64,000 bases of DNA from assembly GCA_018675975.1 (NCBI GenBank), contig JABGXB010000003.1, positions 66,181-130,180 of the forward strand. The letters run 5' to 3'. This DNA comes from Candidatus Woesearchaeota archaeon (lineage in GTDB: Archaea > Nanobdellota > Nanobdellia > Woesearchaeales > JABGXB01). A program made the translations under genes and the position numbers. The notes below the pieces were generated by a model. The model was not told the DNA's origin. It did not search any database and worked only from the letters and a program-made list of their open reading frames with translations. Below, in pieces: positions 17,244-26,070 of the stretch (positions within the stretch are counted from its first letter, which is position 1; each line of letters starts with the position of its first letter).

Positions 17244-18497
17244 TTAATCTAAATCATTTGCAAAACTAACTTCTTCATCCCAATAACTTGGTAAAGTATT
17301 ATAAGGATTTGGCATTACGTCATCAGTAATAAATAAATAATTCACATTTAAATCATCTGAAATATTAGTTACATTGGAAAATGAAGTTGCATTATGTACA
17401 ATATGCCAGAATCTATATTTAGTATAATTAGATACCCAAGCAGGTTCTGTAACTGATGTATAAGCATCATAATCATCTTCAAAAGATAATATTATGTCAC
17501 TAACATTCATATATTCTTCATCAGGATAAACTCCTGGATTTAATATTATTGTTCCATTAATATAATCAGATAAATTTTGATAATAAGTATCCCAACCAGA
17601 AGGTACTTCATCTAAAAAAATATTTGTTATATTATAAAAATCATTATAGAGACTTATATTTGCTTTTACTACATCTATATCTCTTGCTCCATAACTTGTA
17701 AAAATATATCCATAAAGCTCTTTATCACTATGTTCTTGAACTTTAGTTACATAATTTGCATCTGGTGAGGTTCCAGGTCCACTATTTGGATTAATAATTA
17801 GAATTTCAATATTAGTTAAATTATCCCATAAAGCACTTGGATAAAAATAAACTGGAACTGCAATATCATAAGTATCAACTGGCATAGTAAAATTACAATC
17901 TGCATTTACTCTTACTGCTAAACCTAATCCTAATAAATCAGATGTAATTGATCTTTGTCTAATCCATTCTTGATTTGCTGAATCATAATAATATGATTGT
18001 GCCACTTGACAATCACCTTGAAAATTTGAAAGATTTCTATTTATCATTAAATTATTAATTGAAATTAAATTCCAACCTTCAGTCAAAGAATAACTTTCAT
18101 TTAAAATTGAACTTCTTTTTTCTTGATCTTGTTTTGATAATATACTTATATTAGTTGAAAATGAAGTTGCTGAAAAAACCCAACAAGCCCTAGTTGGCAT
18201 ATAATTAGTTGCATTAATTCCTTGAGTGGATAAATTAGAAAAATAATTATTATATGTATTATTTCCCCCATCATATTCATATGATAATAAAGCATAACTC
18301 GTATTAAAAGGTGAATTAAAATAATATAATAAATCTTGACTCAGATTTCCAGGACTTACTAATCTTTCTTTAGAAATATTAAAATCTAATAAATTCCATC
18401 CCGCATTTATTGTAAGTTCTACAGAACTAGAAAATGATGAGAATAGTGATAAAAATAATAATAATAAAATAATTGTACTATAAAAACCCCTTTTCAT
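17244..18497 (-). CDS. Secreted Spherulin-4/GH135-like glycosidase-fold protein
   Basis: 417 aa with a clear signal peptide (1-25). Residues 28-205 contain two GWNL modules (GWNLLDF at 33-39, GWNLISI at 141-147), typical of surface adhesive domains. Residues 212-405 match the Spherulation-specific family 4 barrel: VPVYFYPSALW, IIINPNSGPG-like strand (ILIINPNSGPG), GYIFTSYGARD, IFLDEVP (D296, E297), ILNPGVYPDEEY and SFEDDY (E340). In fungal relatives the DE pair and a later Glu are the catalytic acids of hydrolases that cut galactosamine polysaccharides. Many N-x-S/T sequons suggest glycosylation. It probably cleaves a surface or biofilm polysaccharide outside the cell; the substrate is not known. 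Confidence 0.75.
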   Translation of the reverse strand: MKRGFYSTIILLLLFLSLFSSFSSSVELTINAGWNLLDFNISKERLVSPGNLSQDLLYYFNSPFNTSYALLSYEYDGGNNTYNNYFSNLSTQGINATNYMPTRACWVFSATSFSTNISILSKQDQEKRSSILNESYSLTEGWNLISINNLMINRNLSNFQGDCQVAQSYYYDSANQEWIRQRSITSDLLGLGLAVRVNADCNFTMPVDTYDIAVPVYFYPSALWDNLTNIEILIINPNSGPGTSPDANYVTKVQEHSDKELYGYIFTSYGARDIDVVKANISLYNDFYNITNIFLDEVPSGWDTYYQNLSDYINGTIILNPGVYPDEEYMNVSDIILSFEDDYDAYTSVTEPAWVSNYTKYRFWHIVHNATSFSNVTNISDDLNVNYLFITDDVMPNPYNTLPSYWDEEVSFANDLD

Positions 18498-18531
18498 ATT
18501 TAATTTTATTATATTTAATTTATATAAGTTT

Positions 18532-18768
18532 TTATTTTGTACATTCAGTTATATTAATATCATTACAATAATCAAAACCATTACAAATATATTGTTGAGG
18601 ATAACTCTCCATTATTATTAATTCACCAAAACAATTACAATCATTAAAATAATTTTCACACATATCTTTATCTAAACTAAATTCCCTATAATCATTTTTA
18701 ATAGAAACTAAATAAGATAATAATAAAACAAAAATTAAAATTAATAAAAAAATAGAACTTTTTTTCAT
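18532..18768 (-). CDS. Small cysteine-rich secreted or anchored protein
   Basis: 78 aa. A signal/anchor helix (SIFLLILIFVLLLSYLVSI) is followed by six cysteines in about 35 residues (C-x6-C-x-C, then C-x6-C-x7-C), with the motif CFGELIIMESYPQQYIC. I have seen this pattern as a recurrent small family in DPANN genomes, without a known role. Start set at ATG 18768, just after the stop of the dehydrogenase gene. It is the last gene of a three-gene operon (lipoprotein, dehydrogenase, this). Confidence 0.65.
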   Translation of the reverse strand: MKKSSIFLLILIFVLLLSYLVSIKNDYREFSLDKDMCENYFNDCNCFGELIIMESYPQQYICNGFDYCNDINITECTK

Positions 18769-18769
18769 T

Positions 18770-19777
18770 TTAATCAATAATATTTATATTGTTTTTATTT
18801 ACAAATCCTAAAATATTTTCAATAGTTGCATTATCAATCCTCTCAACTGCTTCTTTTGAATAAAATGCAATGTGAGGTGTATAAACTACATTATTTCTAG
18901 ATAATAAATCATGATCTTTTAATAATTCTTTTAATGCTAAATTCGAAGTATTATCATGCAATAATTCTTTTTCTTCTTTTATTAATTGTTCACCTTCAAT
19001 TACATCCAATGCTACACCAGATAATATTTTTTTATTTAAACCATAAATAAGTGCATCAGTACTTACAATACCACCTCTAGAAGTATTAATTAATATTGCA
19101 CCTTTTTTTACTAATTTCATATTTTGTTTATTTATCAAATGTTTAGTATTTTTATTTAATGGACAATGTATTGTAATAATATCAGATTTTTTTAATAATT
19201 CATTTAATTTAACAAATTTAAAATCAAAAACTTCTAATAAAAAATTATCAGGATGAGAATCATTAACTAAAATATCCATTCCAAAACCATGAGCAATTTT
19301 AATTACATGATGACCAATATGACCTGCACCAATAACCCCAATTGTTTTATTTCTTAAATCAAAACCTTGTAATCCATCAATTGAATAATCACATTTTAAT
19401 GATCGAATATAAGATTTATGTACATTTCGTGACAATGATAAAATTAATGCAAAAGTATGTTCAGCAACTGTATTTTCACCATAAATTGGAACATTACAAA
19501 CAGTTATTTTTCTTTTTTTACATTCTTTTATATCAATGTGATCATAACCAGTTGAACGTGTAGTAATTAATTTTAAATTTGGTAATTGTCTAAGAATTTT
19601 TTTATCAACTTTACAATTAATAAAAATTGAAATGATATCAAAGTTTTTAATTTTAGATACATTATCAAGAGAAATTGATTCATTAAAAAATTTCAAAGTA
19701 AATTGCTTTAATTTCTTTTTAAAATAATTTTGTTCATTATCTTTAAGACCAAAAAAAGCAATTTTTAATTTTTTCAT
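18770..19777 (-). CDS. D-2-hydroxyacid dehydrogenase (D-lactate dehydrogenase-like)
   Basis: 335 aa. NAD-dependent interconversion of 2-keto and D-2-hydroxy acids. The catalytic domain has TRSTGYDHIDI; the Rossmann motif is GVIGAGHIGHHV; then ILINTSRGGIVST with the substrate-binding Arg, a Glu in VIEGEQL, and the catalytic His in VVYTPHIAFYS. The length and the IEGEQL region are closest to D-lactate dehydrogenases. The start codon ATG at 19777 shares its first base with the stop of the lipoprotein gene (TAATG). In a fermentative symbiont it would recycle NADH by reducing pyruvate; that role is inferred. Confidence 0.9.
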   Translation of the reverse strand: MKKLKIAFFGLKDNEQNYFKKKLKQFTLKFFNESISLDNVSKIKNFDIISIFINCKVDKKILRQLPNLKLITTRSTGYDHIDIKECKKRKITVCNVPIYGENTVAEHTFALILSLSRNVHKSYIRSLKCDYSIDGLQGFDLRNKTIGVIGAGHIGHHVIKIAHGFGMDILVNDSHPDNFLLEVFDFKFVKLNELLKKSDIITIHCPLNKNTKHLINKQNMKLVKKGAILINTSRGGIVSTDALIYGLNKKILSGVALDVIEGEQLIKEEKELLHDNTSNLALKELLKDHDLLSRNNVVYTPHIAFYSKEAVERIDNATIENILGFVNKNNINIID

Positions 19778-20286
19778 TAACAAGTCTCCATGGTATTTGC
19801 CATAAAATCATTATTACCTTGCCAACATATTGCATCACAATCTGCATCAGGACTATTATCATTACAATCATTCCAACAAGTTCCATATTCAGGCCAAATA
19901 CACGTACCACAAAAATCCTTATCACCACAACAATAATTACTACAAGTTTCATAAGTTAAATTTCTAATGGTTTCCCCTTCTTCAGTATCTTCAGATCCAA
20001 TAGAAGTATCAAAATCAATAACTACTTCAGGTTTTTCTTCTTTTTCAAATTTTACTTCAATAACTTCAGCCTCACGATTTTCTAATGCTTCTTTTTCAAT
20101 CATTTCCTGTTTAATTAATTCTTTTTCAATCTGTTCCTCTTCAGAAAGAATATCAGTTTTATCATCTATAATTTCATTAGCCTCATCAACAACTGTTTCA
20201 TTAATAGGACTAACCTCTTGATTAGAACAACCAATTAAAAAAATACTAAATACTAAAATCAGAAATAAATATAGTTTAATTTTCAT
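19777..20286 (-). CDS. Lipoprotein with acidic stalk and cysteine-rich tip
   Basis: 169 aa. Lipobox FLIGC at the end of a signal peptide (Cys20 would be lipid-modified). A Glu/Lys-rich, probably coiled-coil stalk covers about 35-110, and the last 55 residues hold ten cysteines (CSNYCCGDKDFCGTC, then CWNDC and more), so the tip is a disulphide knot. Shine-Dalgarno AGAGG lies 7 nt before the ATG. Heads the operon with D-lactate-type dehydrogenase. No function known. Confidence 0.72.
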   Translation of the reverse strand: MKIKLYLFLILVFSIFLIGCSNQEVSPINETVVDEANEIIDDKTDILSEEEQIEKELIKQEMIEKEALENREAEVIEVKFEKEEKPEVVIDFDTSIGSEDTEEGETIRNLTYETCSNYCCGDKDFCGTCIWPEYGTCWNDCNDNSPDADCDAICWQGNNDFMANTMETC

Positions 20287-20385
20287 TTAATAACCTCTTA
20301 TAAAAATTATAGTATTTTACTTTTTAAAGCTTACTTTAAGACCATTAATAGAATACTTTAAAAATAAACTAAAAATCATACAAAT

Positions 20386-21048
20386 ATGAATGCAAGAAAA
20401 ATGAGTTTTCACTCAAATAGTAATATAGGATTATTTGCCTATGTAAATGAAAAATTTTGTTTAATTGGTAATGTAATAACCGAAGAACAAAAAAAAGAAA
20501 TTGAGGAAACTTTAGAAGTTCCAGTATATGAAATATTAATTGCAGGTACGCCATTAATTGGAATATTTGTAAATGGAAATGAAGATAAAATAATAATTCC
20601 AAGTATAACAAAAAAGGAAGAATTAGAAAAATTAGATGAACTTCAAATTGAATATCAAATAGTAGATTCAAAATATACGGCTTTAGGAAATAATATATTA
20701 ATTGGAAATAATCAAGCATTTGTAAATCAAAATTTAGAAAAAGAAGCAATTAAACAAATTGAAGATTTTTTAAAAATAAAATTACATAATATAGATTTAG
20801 GAGAATTAGATACATTAGGATCAATTGGAGTAATTCATAATGATACAGGAGTAATTGGGGAATTTATTGGTCAAAATAAATTAAATAATTTAAATAAAAT
20901 AAGTGATATTAAATTTTCTTTAGGGACAATTAATCAAGGTAGTGATTATATTAAAAGTGGAATTTTTAAAAATTCTAAAGGGTTTGTTATAGGAGAAATG
21001 ACAAGCGGTGTAGAGATAATTAATATTGAACAGGAATTATTTAGATGA
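20386..21048 (+). CDS. eif6: Translation initiation factor aIF6
   Basis: 220 aa, usual length. Binds the 50S subunit and keeps it from joining 30S until released. The five-fold pseudo-symmetric repeats are visible: NIGLFAYVNEKFCLIG, IAGTPLIGIFVNGN, ALGNNILIGNNQAFV, GSIGVIHNDTGVIGE and SKGFVIGEMTSGVEI. Transcribed with Dph6, which overlaps its end by 4 nt (ATGA). Confidence 0.95.
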   Translation: MNARKMSFHSNSNIGLFAYVNEKFCLIGNVITEEQKKEIEETLEVPVYEILIAGTPLIGIFVNGNEDKIIIPSITKKEELEKLDELQIEYQIVDSKYTALGNNILIGNNQAFVNQNLEKEAIKQIEDFLKIKLHNIDLGELDTLGSIGVIHNDTGVIGEFIGQNKLNNLNKISDIKFSLGTINQGSDYIKSGIFKNSKGFVIGEMTSGVEIINIEQELFR

Positions 21049-21731
21049 AAGTTGCAATTCTATTTTCTGGGGGTAAAGACTCAGTTTTTTCAACATATTG
21101 GGCGCACCATCAAAGTTGGGATATTAAATGTTTACTTACAATTAAATCAAAAAATCAACATAGTTATATGTTTCATACACCAAATATTGATAGAGTTAAA
21201 TTACAAGCAGAAGCTTTAGATTTGCCTTTAATTGAACAAGAAACAGAAGGTAAAAAAGAAGAAGAATTAAATGATTTGAAAATTCTAATTCAAAAAGCAA
21301 AAGATGAATATAATATTTATGGTGTAGTAGTAGGAGCAATTGCAAGTGAATATCAAAGAATTAGAATAAATCAAGTTTGTATGGATTTAAATATAAAAGT
21401 TCTTGCACCAATATGGCATAGAAATGAAATTAATTATATGAATGATTTAATTAAAAGCAATTTTGATATAAAATTAATATCCATCTCAGCATATCCACTA
21501 AATGAAAAATATTTAATGAAAAAAATAAATAAAGAATTTCTAAATGAATTAATTAAATTAAATGAAAAATATGGTCTTAATATTTGTGGAGAAGGTGGAG
21601 AATATGAAAGTTTTGTAATAGATTGCCCAATATATAAAAAAAAAATTAAAATAATTGACTATCAAATAGAACAAGATACAGAGAATTCTGCTAAAATAGT
21701 GATAAATGAGCTTAAATTAATAAATAAATAA
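21045..21731 (+). CDS. dph6: Diphthine-ammonia ligase (Dph6-like ATP pyrophosphatase)
   Basis: 228 aa. Makes the final amide of diphthamide on aEF2 using ATP and ammonia. PP-loop at the start (AILFSGGKDSVFS), then VVVGAIASEYQRIR, and the family signature NICGEGGEYESFVIDCP near residues 183-200. The 4-nt overlap with aIF6 links it to ribosome-subunit biology. With the Dph2-like gene at 327 it shows that the diphthamide pathway is at least partly kept; Dph5 is not in the window. Confidence 0.92.
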   Translation: MKVAILFSGGKDSVFSTYWAHHQSWDIKCLLTIKSKNQHSYMFHTPNIDRVKLQAEALDLPLIEQETEGKKEEELNDLKILIQKAKDEYNIYGVVVGAIASEYQRIRINQVCMDLNIKVLAPIWHRNEINYMNDLIKSNFDIKLISISAYPLNEKYLMKKINKEFLNELIKLNEKYGLNICGEGGEYESFVIDCPIYKKKIKIIDYQIEQDTENSAKIVINELKLINK

Positions 21732-21781
21732 GTCACCATGAAGTAGTAAATATTATAAATTTTAAAAATTATATATATTTC

Positions 21782-22407
21782 ATGAATAAATCAATAATCT
21801 TAATCTCCGGGGGAACTGGAGTTGGAACTTCCAAAATTGCCTTAGAATTAGCTAAATATTTAGATATCCCTCACATCATAGGAACTGATATTATAAGAGA
21901 ATCTATAAGAAGTACAGTATACAGATAATACCAAATTTTGATAAATCTACATATCAAGCAGGACAAACAAAAAATTATTATAAAAAACCTGAAGAAGTTA
22001 AAAAAGCAGAAATAATTAGAGGTTTTAAAAATCAATGTGAACCAATTTATATTGCAACTAAAGGTATTATAAAAAGAGCTATTAATGAAAACACTCCAAT
22101 AATTATTGAAGGAGTTCATTTAATACCTGGAAAAGTTCACGACAATGAATTATATCAAATATGTTTAAATAATTTATTTGAATATGCTATAAGTATAGAA
22201 GATGAAGAAATACATAAAAAAAGATTTATTAAAAGACAAAATGATTCACCAGAAAGAACAATTAAAAAATATTTAGATAACTTTAAAGAAATAAGACAAA
22301 TTCATGACTATATAATTGAAAGAGCTAAGCGTTATAAAAAAATAAAAGTAGTAGATAATTCCCAAAATATTAAAGATACTTTAAACGAAATAATTTCTTT
22401 TTTTTAA
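21782..22407 (+). pseudogene. 2-phosphoglycerate kinase, split by a -1 frameshift
   Basis: Frame A from ATG 21782 reads a P-loop kinase start (ILISGGTGVGTSKIALELA, then IIGTDIIRESIRSTV) and meets TAA at 21926-21928. The frame one base back, open from 21889, continues the protein (IIPNFDKSTYQAGQ..., IIEGVHLIPGKV, ERTIKKYLDNFKEIRQIHDY) to TAA at 22405-22407. Joined, the product is about 208 aa and matches archaeal 2-phosphoglycerate kinase, which makes 2,3-bisphosphoglycerate (precursor of cyclic-2,3-BPG). The shift must lie within 21889-21927, where no long homopolymer is seen. It may be a genuine pseudogene, a sequencing error or a programmed event. Convergent with, and overlapping by 4 nt, the phosphatase gene. 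Confidence 0.78.
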
Positions 22408-23009
22408 TTATTTAAAATTTTATAATCAATTAATTTTGAATTATTAATTACAATTTTTCCAATATAAGAATGAGATATTTTTACATCTAATACATCATTT
22501 AATTCATCCTCATTAAAATAAGCCTGAATTGTTCTGATTACACCCGCATGACTAATTAATAAAATATTTTTATTTTTTTTATAACTTTTTTCATCTAAAT
22601 TTTGTATGAATTTTATAGCTCTTTTTTGAACTTTTAAAAAACTTTCACCTTCTGAAAAAATATATTTTTTATCAGCTTTATATTCAGGACAGTTTTTTTT
22701 AACTTCTTCTTTTTTTTTATTTGCATAAATTCCATAATTTATTTCCCTCAAATCTTTAGAAAAAGATAATTTATGTGTTAAATTTAATTCTTTTGCAAAT
22801 AGAAAAGCAGTAATAAAAGCCCGTCCTAAATCACTTGAAATAATATAATCAAATTTTATATCTTTTAAATATTTAAATAATTTTTTAGGTGATTCTAAAC
22901 TTGTTTTTAATAACGGAGAATCTATTTGTCCCATGATTACTGATTTTTTATTTAATTCTGTTTTACCGTGCCTTAACAAATAAATCGTAATCATAATATT
23001 ATTAGACAT
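22404..23009 (-). CDS. Histidine phosphatase / phosphoglycerate mutase-like
   Basis: 201 aa. Branch-1 histidine phosphatase: LLRHGKTELN with the catalytic His, IISSDLGRAFITA with the second Arg, a central Glu in REINYG, and the second His in LLISHAGVIRTIQAY. Members are either cofactor-dependent phosphoglycerate mutases or phosphatases; nothing here settles which. A six-residue N-terminal extension (MSNNIM) may be unnecessary, as an internal ATG at the sixth codon is closer to the first strand. Stand-alone gene. Confidence 0.86.
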   Translation of the reverse strand: MSNNIMITIYLLRHGKTELNKKSVIMGQIDSPLLKTSLESPKKLFKYLKDIKFDYIISSDLGRAFITAFLFAKELNLTHKLSFSKDLREINYGIYANKKKEEVKKNCPEYKADKKYIFSEGESFLKVQKRAIKFIQNLDEKSYKKNKNILLISHAGVIRTIQAYFNEDELNDVLDVKISHSYIGKIVINNSKLIDYKILNN

Positions 23010-23157
23010 TTGTAGTTTAATAGTTTTTTTATAAATACAAAAAAAAGAACAATAAGTGCAGATAAGACTAAAATAACCTCAAAGGACTAAATAAAGCCCA
23101 AAACACATATGATTTATAAAAGAAAAGATTTATAAACTATAAAGTGGTAACAAAAAC

Positions 23158-23478
23158 ATGGAATTAAATCAAACTCAAGAATTAATTAGTATAATTGAAA
23201 ATACTAATGTAGAAAGCAATAAATTAAATGATGTTTTAGATCCACAAACTCTAAAACAATATCCATTAGATAAAATACTTGATGTTGCACGTGTTAAAGG
23301 ATTAACTTTAGAAAATGGTTATTTTAAATCTAATACAATAATAGTTGGTGAAGAAGAATATCAATTAAGTGTAGATCAATTAGATTATTTGAAAAGAAAT
23401 GGAATATCAGTATCAACAGGAATTTTACCTAGTGAGAAAGAAAGATTTTATCAAACATATGGTAAATATTTAAAATAA
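23158..23478 (+). CDS. Uncharacterised small soluble protein
   Basis: 106 aa, acidic, no membrane segment. About three helices in the first half, then a strand-turn (TIIVGEEEYQLSVDQLDYLKR is a strand followed by a helix) and a polar tail. The region before the ATG is purine-rich with a GGT that could act as a weak ribosome-binding site. No family recognised. Convergent with radC; the two stop codons are adjacent. Confidence 0.55.
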   Translation: MELNQTQELISIIENTNVESNKLNDVLDPQTLKQYPLDKILDVARVKGLTLENGYFKSNTIIVGEEEYQLSVDQLDYLKRNGISVSTGILPSEKERFYQTYGKYLK

Positions 23479-24186
23479 TTATTTTTTCTCATCATTTCTT
23501 ATTGACAAATATCCATTTCTATTAAAAATTACATAATCAATTAATTTAATTTCAATTTTTTCAAGTAAATTATTTATTTTTTCATATGAATTTTTATCAC
23601 TTTTTGAAAAACTTAATTTATCTTTTAAATGATTATGAACTATAATAGTATAATGAGCTTTATTTAATATACATTCTTTTAATAAAAAACTATTTGACAA
23701 AAATATTTTTTTCTTTAAATGACTTGTAAGAAATGAAGTATTAATTAAATTCATATTTTTATCAATATAAATTACAATTAAACTCTCTGTTTCCATTTCA
23801 TTATTAATTATATCACAATAATATTTTTTATATTGATTTTTTATTATATCAATTACTTTTTTTGTATTTTTTACTTTTCTTACATTAACTACACTATCAA
23901 CATCATTTTCATTTAATAATTCAAAAATTCTTCCAATTGCTCTAATTTGTGTAGCTTTTGCAATACCAATGCCACTAATATTAATTAAATCATTAATATC
24001 ACTTTCAAATAATTCATTAAGTGACCAATTCATTAAAATTGAACGAGATAAATTTAAAACATTTTGATCTTTTGTACCATTACGTAAAATTAATGCCAAA
24101 AGTTCATGAGATTGTAATACTTCAATACCATGATCAATTAATTTTTCTCTAGGAGAATCAACTTCTTCAACACCTTTTATAGTCAT
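23479..24186 (-). CDS. radC: RadC-family protein (JAB metalloprotease fold)
   Basis: 235 aa. N-terminal helix-hairpin-helix region (ELLALILRNGTKDQN; INDLINISGIGIAKATQIRA) and C-terminal JAB domain with a perfect HxH-x7-S-x2-D metal site in VHNHLKDKLSFSKSD. RadC is a widespread bacterial gene that often travels with mobile elements; its biochemical role is not settled, despite the repair name. Present in several DPANN lineages. The start gives the usual SPREKLIDHG beginning. Confidence 0.88.
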   Translation of the reverse strand: MTIKGVEEVDSPREKLIDHGIEVLQSHELLALILRNGTKDQNVLNLSRSILMNWSLNELFESDINDLINISGIGIAKATQIRAIGRIFELLNENDVDSVVNVRKVKNTKKVIDIIKNQYKKYYCDIINNEMETESLIVIYIDKNMNLINTSFLTSHLKKKIFLSNSFLLKECILNKAHYTIIVHNHLKDKLSFSKSDKNSYEKINNLLEKIEIKLIDYVIFNRNGYLSIRNDEKK

Positions 24187-24278
24187 AAAATTATATAGGA
24201 ATAAAGTTTAATAATGATTCTTAAAAAAATATTGAAAATATTATAGCTTTAATAAATAATATTCAAAAAAAACAAAAT

Positions 24279-24494
24279 TTATTTAGATGCCAACTCAACA
24301 TCTGAAGCTTTTACAGTTTTTCTACCAGTATGCATTGCTAATTTTACAGCTTTAGCACAAATTTCATCAGAAATTTCTTCAATTAAATCTCTTAATGCAA
24401 CTTTTGCTTCCTCGGAAACTCTTTCTGCACCTGACCTCTTTAGAAGTTTTTCCATAGCAGCAAGTGGTAAAATTTTTGATTCAGATCTAACCAT
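24279..24494 (-). CDS. Archaeal histone
   Basis: 71 aa, single histone fold: helix 1 (LAAMEKLLKRSG), loop (AERVS), long helix 2 (EEAKVALRDLIEEISDEICAKAVKLA), loop with the DNA-contacting RKTV, and helix 3 (ASDVELAS). Forms dimers that wrap DNA. Length and sequence are typical of archaeal histones without tails. Own promoter; divergent from the surface operon 2. Confidence 0.95.
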   Translation of the reverse strand: MVRSESKILPLAAMEKLLKRSGAERVSEEAKVALRDLIEEISDEICAKAVKLAMHTGRKTVKASDVELASK

Positions 24495-24663
24495 TCTAAA
24501 TTAATTTAATTTTACCTTTTTATAAAATATTCCATTTGAATTTTAATTTGATATAATAATTGTATAAATGAATAAAAAATAAATAAAAAAATTAAAAATT
24601 AACACGTAAGCTTAAGTTTATAAATCAAAATAATTAATATATAAATAGTAAAAGAGGGATAGT

Positions 24664-26070
24664 ATAAAATTTGTAAATAAATTATTAATAGTGGTACTAA
24701 TATTTTTCTTAGCAGTAAATGCATTCTTAGCAATAGACATATTAAAAGAGTTTAGTGTAAAGTTAGATGTAGACAATACAATTATTTCAAAAATATATGA
24801 AAATAATAAAGCAATTGAAATTATTAGCAAGTTAAAAATAAATAAAAATAAAGATATTTATACTGATACTATTAATTTTATCAATATTGAAAATGCAGAA
24901 GCCATATATTCAGATGGAACAATTTCTAAAATTAAAATATCATTAAGAAATAATTATATTTTTTTAAATAATCAAGAAACAGTTAATTTAAGATTATTAT
25001 TAATTGGAATAGATAATAATAAACAAATAGAAGGAATTAGATTTAAATTACTGAGTAGTGTAAATACATATTATGATCAAATCAGTAATGACAATAATAT
25101 ATTATATATAAATTTAGAAGAATTAAATAATGAATTTGAAAAAAATAAAAATGATTTATCATTTAAAATTAAAAATTTATTAAATAATAATCAATTAATT
25201 GAATTAGCTCAATTAAACTCACAAGGAAATATTTTAGGATACAGTTCTTTATTTTCAAATAATATCATATACTATATTTCTGATGACATATTATATTTAA
25301 TTAACTTAAAAACTGGAGATATAAATGAAGTAAAAAGTTTAGATTCAATATTTTCAAATAATATTAAACAAAATAAAATTAATGATAATATAATGACAAA
25401 TTATAATAATGAATTATTTATTATTAGTGATCTTGGATTTATATCCAAATATAATCCTACAAGTAATACAATATTAAAATTTTCAAATAATATAATTAAA
25501 CCCGTATCTAATTCAAGAAATATTTTATCATATGATAATAATATAATTAGTAATTTTGATGAAATTTTAATTATTAATGAAATATTACACGATGCATCTA
25601 ATAATCGTGGAAATGAATATAGAATTATTTTTGAAAATGAAATTTTAGATATGTATGAATATGAAGATACATTATACATAATTGAAGATTCAAATAATAA
25701 TAATATCCATATAATTAATTTAAAACAATTATTGAGTAAATTAAAACACAGTGATAAAAATATACATGAAATAAAACAATTCAATAAAATAGATGAAATT
25801 ATTAAATTAAATATTGATGGAATTAGCCATATAGATGCTGAAAATGTATATGCAAATCAAAATAATAAAATTTTAAAATTCAATAAAAATTTTGAAGAAG
25901 GACAAAAAGAGAATTATTTACATATTAAAAATAATATAAAAATATTTCAAAATAGAATTGAATTTAATGATATAAATAAAGATATTGATGTAAAAAAACT
26001 AATTAGTAATGATAATGGTGCTTTTATCATTGATAATAATAATAAATTATTTTTCTTAAAAAATGAATAA
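24664..26070 (+). CDS. Secreted protein with propeller-like repeats, head of operon 2
   Basis: The first standard start (GTG 24691) lies inside a hydrophobic signal, giving no basic N-terminus. Reading further back in frame gives ATA AAA TTT GTA AAT AAA..., a normal signal peptide with two lysines, and AGAGG stands 6 nt before this ATA. I therefore place the start at ATA 24664 (468 aa). Residues about 190-460 show repeated short beta units (NNIIYYISDDILYLINLKTG, ELFIISDLGFISKYNPTSN), like a beta-propeller. The end overlaps the pilin-like gene by 8 nt. It belongs to surface operon 2; operon 1 has no counterpart in the window. Function unknown. Confidence 0.62.
   Translation: MKFVNKLLIVVLIFFLAVNAFLAIDILKEFSVKLDVDNTIISKIYENNKAIEIISKLKINKNKDIYTDTINFINIENAEAIYSDGTISKIKISLRNNYIFLNNQETVNLRLLLIGIDNNKQIEGIRFKLLSSVNTYYDQISNDNNILYINLEELNNEFEKNKNDLSFKIKNLLNNNQLIELAQLNSQGNILGYSSLFSNNIIYYISDDILYLINLKTGDINEVKSLDSIFSNNIKQNKINDNIMTNYNNELFIISDLGFISKYNPTSNTILKFSNNIIKPVSNSRNILSYDNNIISNFDEILIINEILHDASNNRGNEYRIIFENEILDMYEYEDTLYIIEDSNNNNIHIINLKQLLSKLKHSDKNIHEIKQFNKIDEIIKLNIDGISHIDAENVYANQNNKILKFNKNFEEGQKENYLHIKNNIKIFQNRIEFNDINKDIDVKKLISNDNGAFIIDNNNKLFFLKNE

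Noticed and set aside
20369-20749. 126-aa minus-strand ORF rich in Leu, Tyr, Phe
   Set aside because: Antisense of aIF6; the hydrophobic, low-complexity content is what antisense of AT-rich genes gives.
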